A stretch of 64,000 bases of DNA, from the NCBI RefSeq assembly GCF_048564905.1, contig NC_132998.1, positions 14,165,984 to 14,229,983 on the forward strand, given 5' to 3'. This document shows, piece by piece, positions 37,871 to 47,700 of the stretch. This stretch comes from Vicugna pacos. Lineage: Eukaryota; Chordata; Mammalia; Artiodactyla; Camelidae. A program made the position numbers and the translations under genes. The notes under the pieces are model-generated. The model saw nothing but the letters and a program-made list of their open reading frames with translations. It had not been told where the DNA came from and did no database searches. Position 1 is the first letter of the stretch. The number at the start of each line of letters is the position of its first letter.

Positions 37871-38036
37871 GTGAGGGGGAGGCTACAGCACAGTGGTAGA
37901 TTGCATGCTTAGCATGCAAGAGGTCCTGGGTTCAATCCCCAGTACCTCCATTTAAATAAACAAACAAACAAACCTAATTACCTGCCCCCAACAACAACAA
38001 AAAATAAACTAAAAAAAGATTAAAACAAAACAAAAC
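37871..38036 (+). mobile_element. Camelid tRNA-derived SINE, sense
   Basis: The tRNA-like head has an A box (CACAGTGGTAGATTGCATGC) and a B box (GGGTTCAATCCCCAGTACCT), followed by an A-rich tail with CAAA repeats. The flanks AACTCCACGGGG (37859-37870) and AACTCCAGGGG (38037-38047) form a target duplication with a single difference. It sits in the L1 5' region. Confidence 0.85.
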
Positions 38037-38532
38037 AACTCCAGGGGACCCAGTTATAGGGCACCTGCACAATATTCTGAGATTTACCTCCAGGAGCTCC
38101 ACCAGGCTCCCACAGTAAATAAATGAGAGAAATTCCTTCAGCCTCCAGCTCAGGTGTGAGAAAAGAAACCACTTTGAAATACTCCAGAGTATTCTGTCCT
38201 TCTTAACAATCCTTCTTAACAAAGTCTGCCCTCAAGGAAACTGGTTACCCAGAGCCCAACCGACTAGGGTATTATCAGAGCCTAACTGACTGGGGGAGGG
38301 AAGGACTAACTCCAGCCAACCCCAACGCATCCTTGCCCCACAAAGGGGGAGAAAAGACCTGAGAAACACTTGTGCAGTTTACAGTACAGAGGCACAGGCC
38401 GACTGAAAGACAGACCTACAAAGGACTGTGGAGTGCTTTCCCACCCCTCACATCTCAGCACCCTATTACTAAAGGCCTATTTATAGCACTTCCTTTTACT
38501 GAGTACATCATGTCTGGCTATCAAGAAAAAAT

Positions 38533-39087
38533 TGTCACGTGAAAACTGGGTTTGCCTCTTGGTGGTTGTTGAGCCAAAAGACACAATGAAGCCAAAGATC
38601 GGGAGAAGGGAGGATTCATTACTAGAAGCAAGAGAGAACACCAGGATCTTTACCTAAGCAGTGTCTCCCCAAACAGCAAAACCAGGGAAGCTTTAAGCCA
38701 AGGGCACATAAATATTCATGAAGGGGCTTGGGCGGTCGGCATAGCCCAGGCTTTAGTTGAGTGAAGTGAGAAAAGGGTTAGAAAAGGTTTACATCGTCAT
38801 CCCTTAGGTTCCAGCTGATGTGGTGGTTGAGCGATTCAGGCCAGTCTTTACTATGGAAACGGAACAACCGATTTATTATCTTTGCTATTCTTACTTTTCT
38901 CACCTGGTAACAGTCTTGTTTCTGCATTCTTTTGTTCCCTAAGATCATTAATTACTGAGACCTGTTCTGAGCATTGTGGCCAGGCTTAGACTAACAAAAT
39001 GGCTCAGGCCCCAGATGGCTTCTCTTCTGTCAAGAAAGCCATGCCTGGGTCTGTTTATCTGGAGACCCCCTAACCTATCTGCATACA
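38533..39087 (-). mobile_element. Solo LTR (probably ERV1) inserted in the L1
   Basis: A 555-bp LTR fossil in reverse orientation, bounded by TG (38533) and CA (39087) on the + strand and flanked by the 4-bp duplication AAAT (38529-38532, 39088-39091). Removing it rejoins the L1 text AAGAAAAAAT-TACAAACC. A TATTTATG TATA-like word (minus strand, near 38710) fits promoter position. No internal region is present. Family is inferred from the 4-bp duplication and the U5-like end. Confidence 0.7.
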
Positions 39088-39137
39088 AAATTACAAACCA
39101 CACCAAAAGGCAAAACACACATTTTAAAGAGAGAGCA

Positions 39138-39299
39138 CACAGGGAACTATATTCAACATCTCGTAGTAACTCATGGTTAAAAAGAATATGAAAACAAATA
39201 TATGTATGTTACTGTATGACTGAAGTATTGTGCTGTTCACCAGAAATTGACACAACACTGTAAACTGACTATACTTCAATAAAAATATATATAAAAAAA
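39138..39299 (+). mobile_element. Short L1 3' tail, sense, with target duplication
   Basis: About 160 bp of a cetartiodactyl-type L1 3' end (GGGAACTATATTCAACATCT ... GACTATACTTCAATAAAAAT) with its own poly(A). TAAAGAGAGAGCA (39125-39137 and 39300-39312) is a perfect 13-bp target duplication. It is inserted in the older L1. Confidence 0.88.
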
Positions 39300-39467
39300 T
39301 AAAGAGAGAGCAAATATCAGAACCAGACATGGCAGGAATGTTGGAATTATCATGCGGGACTTAAAACAACTATGGTTAACACGCTAAGGGCTCTACTGGA
39401 TAAAGCAGACAGCATGCAAAAAAAGACAGGCAATGTAAGCAAAGGGATGGAAACTCTAAGAAACAAT

Positions 39468-39959
39468 TGTTGGGCTGAACCCCACAGGCCTGCAAGCCCT
39501 GTACTTGCCCAGCCTTAAGGTGGAAGAAAGAGCCCAGAGTGAGCAACAGAGACATCAGTGGTTTAATGGATGGGGGGGGGGTCTTACATGCCTGAAGCAA
39601 GGTCCTGGAGCGACACCCACTGTGTGCAGCAGACACAGGGGACTGCCTACTGGCAGGACATAGCAGCAGTCTTCACTATGGGGGTGTGGGGGAGATAGGG
39701 AAGTTACCAGTTATAGAGAAAATGGGCGCCAGCACACTCCTCACCACCCATCTGATAAACTATCATAGTGGAGACATTCTGATCTAAAGATTAGAGCAAT
39801 CACTAGTTGGGACTAGGGGAAGTAGACATTTATTGTTAGGCTCTATTATTAAGAGGGAAAGTCAGTCATGGGAGTAGGGTGTAGGTGAGGCAGGGACTCG
39901 TTGGGCAGGGGATGTACAGAGAACAAGAGAACAGCCATCTTGGGTGGCCTGATCATACA
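39468..39959 (-). mobile_element. Solo LTR (probably ERV1) inserted in the L1
   Basis: A 492-bp LTR fossil in reverse orientation. The + strand starts TGTTGGGCTGAACCCCACAG and ends near ATCATACA. On the minus strand a TATA word (CTATAACTGG, near 39705) precedes an ATTAAA poly(A) signal (near 39562) and an R-U5 of about 90 bp. The flanks ACAAT and ACAAC are a near-perfect target duplication. The L1 text continues across it (AAGAAACAA-CCAAAAAGAAATG). Solo, no internal genes. Confidence 0.72.
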
Positions 39960-40274
39960 ACAACCAAAAAGAAATGCTAGAGATAAAAAGCACTATAACA
40001 GAAATGAAGAATACCTTTGACAGGCTTATTAGTAGAATGGACTGCTGAGGAAAGAATCTCTGAACGTGAGGATAGTTCAATAGAATCCTGAAAAGCCAAC
40101 AGGCAAGGAGAACAAAGGCTGAGGAAAAGTGAACATAATTACCAAGTACTGTGGGACAATGATAAAAGGTGTAACAGATACATAATGGGAACACCAGGAG
40201 AAGAAAGAGCAAAAAGAACGGAAGAAATATTTGAAACAATAATGACTGAGAATTTCCCCAAATTAATGTAGGCT

Positions 40275-40400
40275 GTCCCTTGCTGGTTGTATGGGCAAAT
40301 TTCTTAATTATTCAGGTCAGTATATTCATCAATGAAATGGCGATAATATCACCATTGTTGTAAGACAAGGAATGCAAAATAACATGCTTATTTCTTATAA
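40275..40400 (+). repeat. MIR-like fragment, sense
   Basis: TATGGGCAAATTTCTTAATT and CATCAATGAAATGGCGATAA resemble a diverged MIR core. Confidence 0.5.
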
Positions 40401-40584
40401 TTCTTTTGTCTTCCGTATACAAATTTTATTTTGCACTAGAGAGGCAGTTTACTTTCCCTGCTATCAACCTTAACCTTCATCTCCCAGTGCCCAGGTAGTC
40501 AAGTAGGACACACAGAGAGAGATGTAGGAGTTATTAAATTCCAGGGTCTGGACCTTAGCTTTGCAGGAGGGTGGGGCAGGAAAT

Positions 40585-40765
40585 AACATCTGTTAAGCTC
40601 TTATTGTGTCCCAAGCTGTGCTAAGTAGGCCGTTAACATATATTTTCTTTCTCCAGTAGGTATTTTTATCTTCTCCATTTTAATTTTACCCTCAACAACT
40701 GACGTTTAGCTTAAGACCTGGTGCCCAGATTACATTCAGATTACATTTTCATTAAGTGGCAGAAT
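40585..40765 (-). repeat. MIR-like fragment, antisense
   Basis: TTAAGCTCTTATTGTGTCCC, AGCTGTGCTAAGTAGGCCGT and the following bases match a reversed MIR 3' half, diverged toward its end. Confidence 0.6.
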
Positions 40766-41138
40766 CAGCATTTCAGAATTCAACATTTTCCCTCAGGTTA
40801 CAGTGAGTCTGGAGTTCCAGCAGTATTGCCTCATTTATTCATTCATTATTTTTTTGATGAAGACCTATTAAGGCCTTTGATAGGTTACTAGTTGCCCCTC
40901 AGTATCTGTTCTCTTCCTCTCCTTCCTTTTTTATTGAATTCTAAGTTTTTAGATGAGCACATGACTGCCAAGAGTAAAAACCCTGCACCTCCCTTGCAGG
41001 GGGAAGGCTGCCGTTACAGGCATAGTTTTTTCGTAGGACAGTGGGAGTCTCAGGATTAGGTGATGGTGGCCATCAAGACCATTTGACTAACTCCTCTCAC
41101 TCTGATTCTGTACTAAGCAACGGATTATTATGTGACTT

Positions 41139-41156
41139 GAGAGAGAGAGAGAGAGA
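41139..41156. repeat. (GA)n microsatellite
   Basis: About nine GA units in the spacer upstream of RPAP3. A second short simple repeat, (AAAAC)n, lies at 41571-41594. Confidence 0.9.
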
Positions 41157-41884
41157 AAGACATGAGAGGTATTTTTCCCCCATGCTCCCTAGGTGATTCC
41201 GAAGTTCAGCCAAGCTTGAAAGCCACTAATCTGGAGTTTTGGTCTAATGCTTGAGATCACAGAGCTGTTCAAATTGAAAGGTTTGTTTCTGTTTGTTTTC
41301 ATGGGATTCAAAATTATTTTTGTTTTACAACTTTAGAGTTGCCACAAAAATAAAAGTTCACTCATACAGAAAGCAGAGGCATGAAATATTAAAAGCTTCA
41401 TATTCTTTTTTTGTCTGTGGCCAGGACAAATCTAAGGACAGACCTTAATACCGACACACGTCCCAGAAAGACTCAGATAGATACAGTGAGAAAAGGGTGA
41501 ACAGTTTACTCGCAAAGGTGCAAGGCAGTCAGATTGAAGAGCTGCTTTGCGAAATAAAAGTACTTAAAGGAAACAAAACAAAACAAAACAAAACCCTGAA
41601 AAATTGCTAGAGTTACCAGTTTACATAGCCTGTTCTTGGTAGAGAAACAGTAACTTTCTCACGTAAACTGTCATACAAAGGATGTAAAATATCGTTACAC
41701 ACCAACAAGGCAAACATTAGGGATAAGATTGAGGGTAATTCAAGGGAATATTCAACTCGTTATTATTTGGGGAATCAGAACAAGTCAAGATGATCCTGCA
41801 GTTTCTGGATTACCTAAGTTTAGTCATCCTGGAAGCAGGCAAAGCGTCAGGTTTCGCTTTAAACATCACAGTCCATTCTCTAAG

Positions 41885-42330
41885 TTGGTTCTGTCGGGAG
41901 GAGGAGGGCGCAGGGCACCCGGCCTTCTGCGCACGCTCTGTCACCGCCCCAGGGGGCGGGGCGAGGGCACGCGTGGACTTGTGGGAAAGCCCCGGAAGGA
42001 GGGGCCCGGCGTGAGTTGCTGAGGGCAGGACGCCGCGCCGGCGGGGCTGGTAACGGCCTGGTGAGGTGAGCCGGCGTTGGCGTTGTGGCCGACTGCAGCG
42101 GCGAGGAGGCTTTTGGGGTCGCCTGGCGCGGGGAAAGGGCGCAGCCATGAGTCCCGGCTGAGGCGGAGAGGACGAAGGCGAGGGCGGGCGGCGCGGCGGT
42201 CTCCGGGGTAGCGGCGCACCCGGGGGCGCGTTCCGGGAGTGCTCGCTCTCGCGGCCCGGGCCTGGACGGTCCGTCTTGCTGACGGTCCCTCTATCCCGGC
42301 TGCCCCGGGCATTGGGCGTTTTGCAGTGGT
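41885..42330. promoter_or_regulatory. RPAP3: CpG island and probable RPAP3 promoter
   Basis: A GC- and CpG-rich block in AT-rich surroundings. It contains a GC box GGGGGCGGGGC (41952-41962) and an ETS-type site CCGGAAGGA (41992-42000), with no TATA box. This is the usual form of a housekeeping promoter and lies 2.5 kb before the first RPAP3 coding exon. Confidence 0.8.
41990..42060 (+). other. RPAP3: Probable 5' non-coding exon of RPAP3
   Basis: A good donor, CTG/GTGAGG, lies at 42060/42061, with an alternative GTGAGC at 42066. It follows the GC box and ETS site and would splice to the acceptor at 44761-44762 (TTTTCAG), 31 nt before the start codon. The 5' end is only estimated. Confidence 0.45.
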
Positions 42331-43059
42331 CAGGACTGCAGATGCACCCTCGGGAGAAAACCTCGGTGGGGCCCGCCCCCTTTCGGCGTGGGTGTGCAAT
42401 GCACGCCCACATATTGGGAATGAAAGTGATACCCCAGGCGCTGGAAGTTTCTGGTTGCCTGCCTGGACCCCTAGCCCCTTCTCAGGTTCCCTGGGAACAG
42501 AGAGGTGATGGGTGGAATGGAAAAGGTTTCTGCCCTCTATGGTATTTCAGTGGCTTGCTGCGCTTTTATTCACATTTTTGAGTCCCCCGACAAAATACTG
42601 TACTAGTTTTGTTTTTTAAATGAGATATACATAGGCCATTAAACATAGATAGGCACTGCCTGGAAGAGGCTTAAACTTAGTTTAGTTTCTGAGGCAAGGC
42701 GAGAGGTCAGGAGCCCTATCTGGGGTTGCTAACATCTATTGCTCCTCCTAAACGAATCCCTTTTCTAATCTCTTCTATCTCTCCCATCCTAAAACTGCGC
42801 CCCGCTACGCTTAAGCTTTGAATCCCCTCCCACCTTTTGGGGAACCTTGTCCCATCACTCATCCCCTTTCCTATATCTTCTTTTACCTTGTTTCTCCATC
42901 TCCACTCCATCCATACTCTTGAGCAGTTTTAGGTTATCGAAGACAAAATTTTACCAATCCCCATATAATCGCATTTACTCAGCACGATTTATTTCTGTCC
43001 TTAAAAAAATCTCATTAAAAATAAATATTAACTTTTATATGACTAAATAGAATGCGCTT

Positions 43060-44215
43060 TATTTCCTCCATGTGACCTCTGTGGCTTTTGGCACTGCTAC
43101 CCTCTCTGTCTTTTTGAACTCTTGAAAATTCTCTGTGACAGTACTTTCTAAGGTTTCCTCCGGCTCTCTAGATGCAACTGCCTAGTTTTTACTGTGTTCT
43201 CATCTCTTCCTTGGTTTGTTCCCTAAGTATTAGTATCTCCAGGCTTTCCCCCTCCCCTGCACTGTCATAGTAATTAAACATGTCCAAATCCCATGATTGT
43301 AGCTTCTACCTTTATGCTGGTGACACCCAAATTAATATTTCTAGTCTTCTGTTTAACTTCCTACTGGGTATGTCTTCCTGATGTCCCGTAAGAACTCAAA
43401 TTCAACATATCCCAAACTGAAAAAAAATCTGTCTTTACACTTGTCCTTCACTCTTGAAACCTCTTCCTTTGAAAATTGTGATTCTTGACTCAAAATGGCA
43501 CCATGAATCTTACCAGGCTCTCAAACCAGAAGTCTAAGACATGATTTGAGTACTTCTCTGCTCCCAACTCCCTAATATAATCAGTCATCATGTCCTTTTT
43601 ATTTTACCTAATGTTTCTCATAGCTTTCAGACTGTAGGTTGGATCTCGTGGTCTGGCGTTTCATGATCTGTCCCACATCCACCCGTTAGCCTTGTTTTCC
43701 ATCATTCTCCCGCTTCGTCCCTTGTTCTGATTGCCCACTCCACCATATTAATCATTTGGCTGACCCCCTTTGAAACTTGGCTAAATTGTAGGGGACTCTT
43801 TGCTTGAACCCACCACCCTGCCTTCTGATTTATGTCTGCCTTTGTGGTCAGTCCCATAGCATCTCTAGGTACCTCTAGAACAGTGGTTCTCAACCAGAGG
43901 GTATTACGATTCCCAGGGGACATTTGACAATGTTTGGAGTCACTTCTGGTTGTCACAGCCTGGAGAGAAGGGAGCCCAGTCAGTAGAGGCCAAGGATGCT
44001 GCCAGCCATCCTACAAGGCATGGGACAGCCCACCTACAACAAAGAATTATCTGGCCCAAAATGTCAGTAGTCCCAAGGTTAAGAAACCCTGCCTAGTGTA
44101 ATATTTTGTTACTCAGTACCCTACTAGAGAAGGGACCTTGTCTTTCTTGTTTTTGCATCGCTAAATCTTGATACAGGGCCTATCACATAGCAGAAATACA
44201 ATAAATGTTGAAAGA
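43060..44215 (+). repeat. LINE2 (L2) 3' region, sense, split by MER5A
   Basis: L2 words include TTTATGCTGGTGACACCCAA, TTAAACATGTCC and a 3' tail after the MER5A: GAGAAGGGACCTTGTCTTTC and ACAATAAATGTTGAAAGAAA. The copy is diverged; its left end is uncertain. It lies in RPAP3 intron 1. Confidence 0.65.
43881..44091 (+). mobile_element. MER5A-like hAT (Charlie) DNA transposon
   Basis: The left end CAGTGGTTCTCAACCAGAGG and right end AAGGTTAAGAAACCCTG carry inverted termini. The body ACATTTGACAATGTTTGGAG and ACAACAAAGAATTATCTGGC matches MER5A as I recall it. CTAG cores occur in both flanks, as expected for a decayed 8-bp target duplication. It is non-autonomous and inserted in the L2. Confidence 0.85.
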
Positions 44216-44397
44216 AAAAGGAGTAAAGGAAATAACTAGGTTAAACTTGTAAACTTTAGAGATGAGCAGCCAGTCTGCTACCATAGGCTGCTTGCTAATT
44301 TCAGTGATTCCTTCCCACTGCCTTATGTTCATGTTGCAATGTGGGGATGCCCAAACTTGTTTGTTTTGCATTTGTTTATTCAGGAAACGTTGTTTAA

Positions 44398-44585
44398 CTC
44401 ATTTTTATTTTTATTTTGTTTTATTGATTGACATATAGCCACTTACAGTGTGTCAGTGTCTGGTGTACAGCGTAGTGTCCCAGTCGTGCATATACGTACA
44501 TGTATTTGTTTTCATATTTTTTTCATTAAAGGTTATTGCAAGATATTGAATATGATTCTCTGTGCCATACAGAAGAAATTTTTTG
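44398..44585 (-). repeat. L1 3' end, antisense
   Basis: ATTGATTGACATATAGCCAC, GTGTCTGGTGTACAGCGTAG and GATATTGAATATGATTCTCT give the reversed cetartiodactyl-type L1 3' end. It lies just upstream of the first RPAP3 coding exon. Confidence 0.75.
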
Positions 44586-44793
44586 ATTGACTCAAATCAA
44601 ATTCTTTTTAAAAGAATTCTTTTTAAAAGAATATGCTGGTATTTTCTTTGTTCTGCATCACTTTAGGCTCCCTTCCTTTTGGTCATTTATGAAGAGGTAA
44701 AAACCATTAATTAGTTAGGTTTCAAAAAAATAAACCAAATAATTCTGTTTAATTCTTTTCAGAGGTTGATTGATCAAAACTCTACAGGCCATA

Positions 44794-47700
44794 ATGACTT
44801 CAACAAATAAAGCAATTGAATTACAACTGCAAGTGAAACAAAATGCAGAAGAGTTACAAGACTTTATGAGGGATTTAGAAAACTGGGAAAAAGATATTAA
44901 GCAAAAGGATATGGAACTTAGAAGACAAAATGGCATTCCTGAAGAGGTAAATTTCATAATTAAATCTCATAATTAAATTTCTACTTTAGCATCCAGCAGA
45001 ACTACTTATTTTAAAGTAAAGCACCACCTTTAAAATGTTTTGTGGAAATACTGATTTGCTCTTTGCCAACATTTTGAAAAATTCTGCTTTTTAAAGTCTT
45101 TGTAGTAACTGTATTGACTATATTAAGACATTTTAAGTCTTAGTGAATAGTTACTGAAAGGAAGACCATGTGATAATTCTTAAGGTTAAAGAATAGCATC
45201 ATAAAATATGTAGGTTTTACATATATTGTGCATATCATATATAATTATGCATTTAATGATATATTAACATACTGTACTGCCATAAAAACTTAGTTCCTAG
45301 GCGCAACCAAATATTTAAGACAGTGCATTCAAATATGGATAGCTTTTTCATACTATTTGTAATGATGTGGGGGCAGTTCAGTTTGCCATTGCACTGCTGC
45401 TAAATCATTGTACTAAGGCTGAAGATCAGGCAGTTTTTTAAGTTTGAATTGAGGATTGCAAATTAAGTGTATAGTTAAAATTTCTAGGTAATAATTTTCT
45501 TATGACTGAACAATGTTCAATATTTGTCAAAGATGAATTAAACTTTTCAAGCATAATTATAAATGAAATGGTAAATGATATTGTTACACAGAAAAGTAAT
45601 AGAGCAGTCTCAAAACACTGTTGTTTTTCCTCCCTAGAATTTACCTCCTATTCGAAATGGTAATTTTAGGAAAAAGAAGAAGGGCAAAGTTAAAGAGTCA
45701 TCTAAAAAAACCAAAGATGAAAACACAAAAAATAGGATAAAATCTTATGATTATGAGGCATGGGCAAAACTTGATGTGGTAAGTTGATCTAGTTATGTGC
45801 TTCTTAGTATTTGAGTAAAATTTTCTAGGAGTTAAGAGTCCTATGAATTAAATGAAAAATAATGTTGAGTTCTTAGGACCTGTGTCTTTTTCTTACAGAC
45901 TATTTTGTGTGGAATAAAAACTAATATTGGCTTTAATGTTGGTAGGCTGGTGGTATTTTTTGAATCTTCGTGTTAAAACACATTGCTAAATTTCAGTACA
46001 TCATCTTGTAATGTTTATTCAGTGAAACTAAGCAGATCTTATTTTTAAATTTATCAACAAATTGTTTTTTCTTACATAGATTATTTAAAATAGTATATTA
46101 TTTGCTCAACGCAGAAAGGATTTTGTTCATATAATAAGATTTTGTTTGTATGAGCATTAATAATCTCTTTAATGTTTACTGGTTTAAAAGCTCTTACTAA
46201 AAATCATTCTTTAATCATATGTGCTAAAAAAAAAGATTAAAAAAAATTATTGGGTTCCATGAGATGATTTATTACCATAAAAAGAACATGTGAGTCAAAA
46301 GAGACTGGGAATTGCCGGACTAGCCTGTATGTATTTTCTTTGGGAGAGTCAGCTCTAGTTTGGAATACCCTGAGAAATGTCACTGAGAACTCTGGAGGCA
46401 GTCTAGGGATAGATCCTCTTTTGGCCACTTACTAGCTGAGTGACCCCCGAGCCAGTTAACTAACTTCTGTTTCTCAGTTCCTTCAAGTGAAATACATCTG
46501 CCTCATAGGTTATTGTGAGAATCAGGAGTTAACTGTACTCTACAAGAAGTTTTTGTGTTTTAAAAATAAGAAAGAATTAAAAAACTAAAAATAAGAAGAT
46601 TTTTAGAAAAAAACCTGTTGTTTGCTATTACATACATTTGGAGTTATTTACAAACTTCCCTTATGTAAAGCTGTAATACTTCACTGCTAATAGTTTGTGA
46701 TTTAGGGGTGCTTTGTAAATTCTGTTGACAGCTTATTTAATGAGTTCAGAGTCAGTTTCTCCATGTAGTATGGCTCTTGGTTTTCTGAACAAGAGTACCT
46801 TTTTCTCTGGATATAATCTTAACAATGAGAGGTTATTTGGGTTGCTTTTATAGATGTTTATTAGGTTCTTGGATTATAACAACTTTAGTTCTGTCGTGTA
46901 CTTCTTTTGAGGGGGAGCTGTATCTTCCTTTTTGTTTTTAATGGTCATGTAATTATGAGCGCTGTTCTCCAACTTCTGATTTCAGGACAGTATCCTTGAT
47001 GAGCTTGACAAAGAAGAGAGCACCCATGATTCTGTGTCTCAAGAATCAGAGTCAGAAGAGGATGGGATTCATGTAGATTCACAAAAGGCTCTTGCTCTAA
47101 AAGAAAAGGTACTCTTTAGGTTAGCTGTTGGTTCCTTCAAGTAAGCAGGATGCGTAGAAAATCATGGATCCCAAGATTTCCACAACATAGTTTAGGGGGT
47201 GTTCAAACATTAAGTTGTTACCGGCTAAATCTCTAGCAGGAGGCAGTGTGCGTAGTAATTAGGGGTATGTGTGCTGTGAAACTAGGTTACCTAGGTTCAC
47301 ATCCTGTGACAAGTTCTTTAAATTCCTGTATGTCCTCAGTTTTCTCAGCTGTAAAATTAATATTAAGATTAATAACATTACTAACCCTCAATGGGTTGTT
47401 GTGTTAGTAAATGAATTATATATAAAGTGCTTGGAGTGTACAGGGAGTTGTTCCAGGGCTTTTAGTAATTTGAATTACTGATCAAATCAGCATGTGATTC
47501 TTGACATGAATGTTATATCCCACTCCTCTGTATCACTGGTCATCTTTGGTTGCTTCTTGGACCGTTCAGCATCTCCCTGAGGAATGCCTCATTATTATAA
47601 AATTGGCTATATCACTTTTGAAAGAAGTGGCAGTCTTTTCAGATTAAAGTTTATGTTGATGCCTGTCTTTTATTACATTCCTGTGGGTTATTATTGTCAG

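Larger units (their letters stand above)
37548..40275 (+). mobile_element. Old L1 5' region, broken into five pieces by later insertions
   Basis: Five pieces read as one L1 5'UTR/early-ORF1 sequence: about 37548-37870, 38037-38532, 39088-39137, 39300-39467 and 39960-40275. Landmarks are GAGGACACAGGCAAACTGCT, AACTGACTGGGGGAGGGAAG, AGCACTTCCTTTTACTGAGT, CAGAACCAGACATGGCAGGA, GCTAAGGGCTCTACTGGATA, AAAAAGAAATGCTAGAGATA and ACTGAGAATTTCCCCAAATT, in the order of the carnivore/artiodactyl-type L1 5' end as I recall it. The rest of L1 (ORF2, 3'UTR) is absent. The gaps are filled by a SINE, two LTRs and an L1 3' tail, each with flanking duplications. Confidence 0.75.

Noticed and set aside
37871-38036. 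tRNA gene suggested by A-box and B-box text
   Set aside because: The tRNA-like head is followed by an A-rich tail and flanked by a target duplication, and three further copies occur in the window. It is a tRNA-derived SINE, not a tRNA gene.
38533-39959. The two LTRs as the ends of one small provirus
   Set aside because: They differ in sequence and length, have different flanking duplications, and the DNA between them is L1, not retroviral.
41810-42412. 200-codon minus-strand open frame across the CpG island
   Set aside because: Pro/Arg/Ala-rich, as expected from CpG-island DNA lacking stop codons; no domain or splice evidence. A divergent antisense transcript is possible but not shown.
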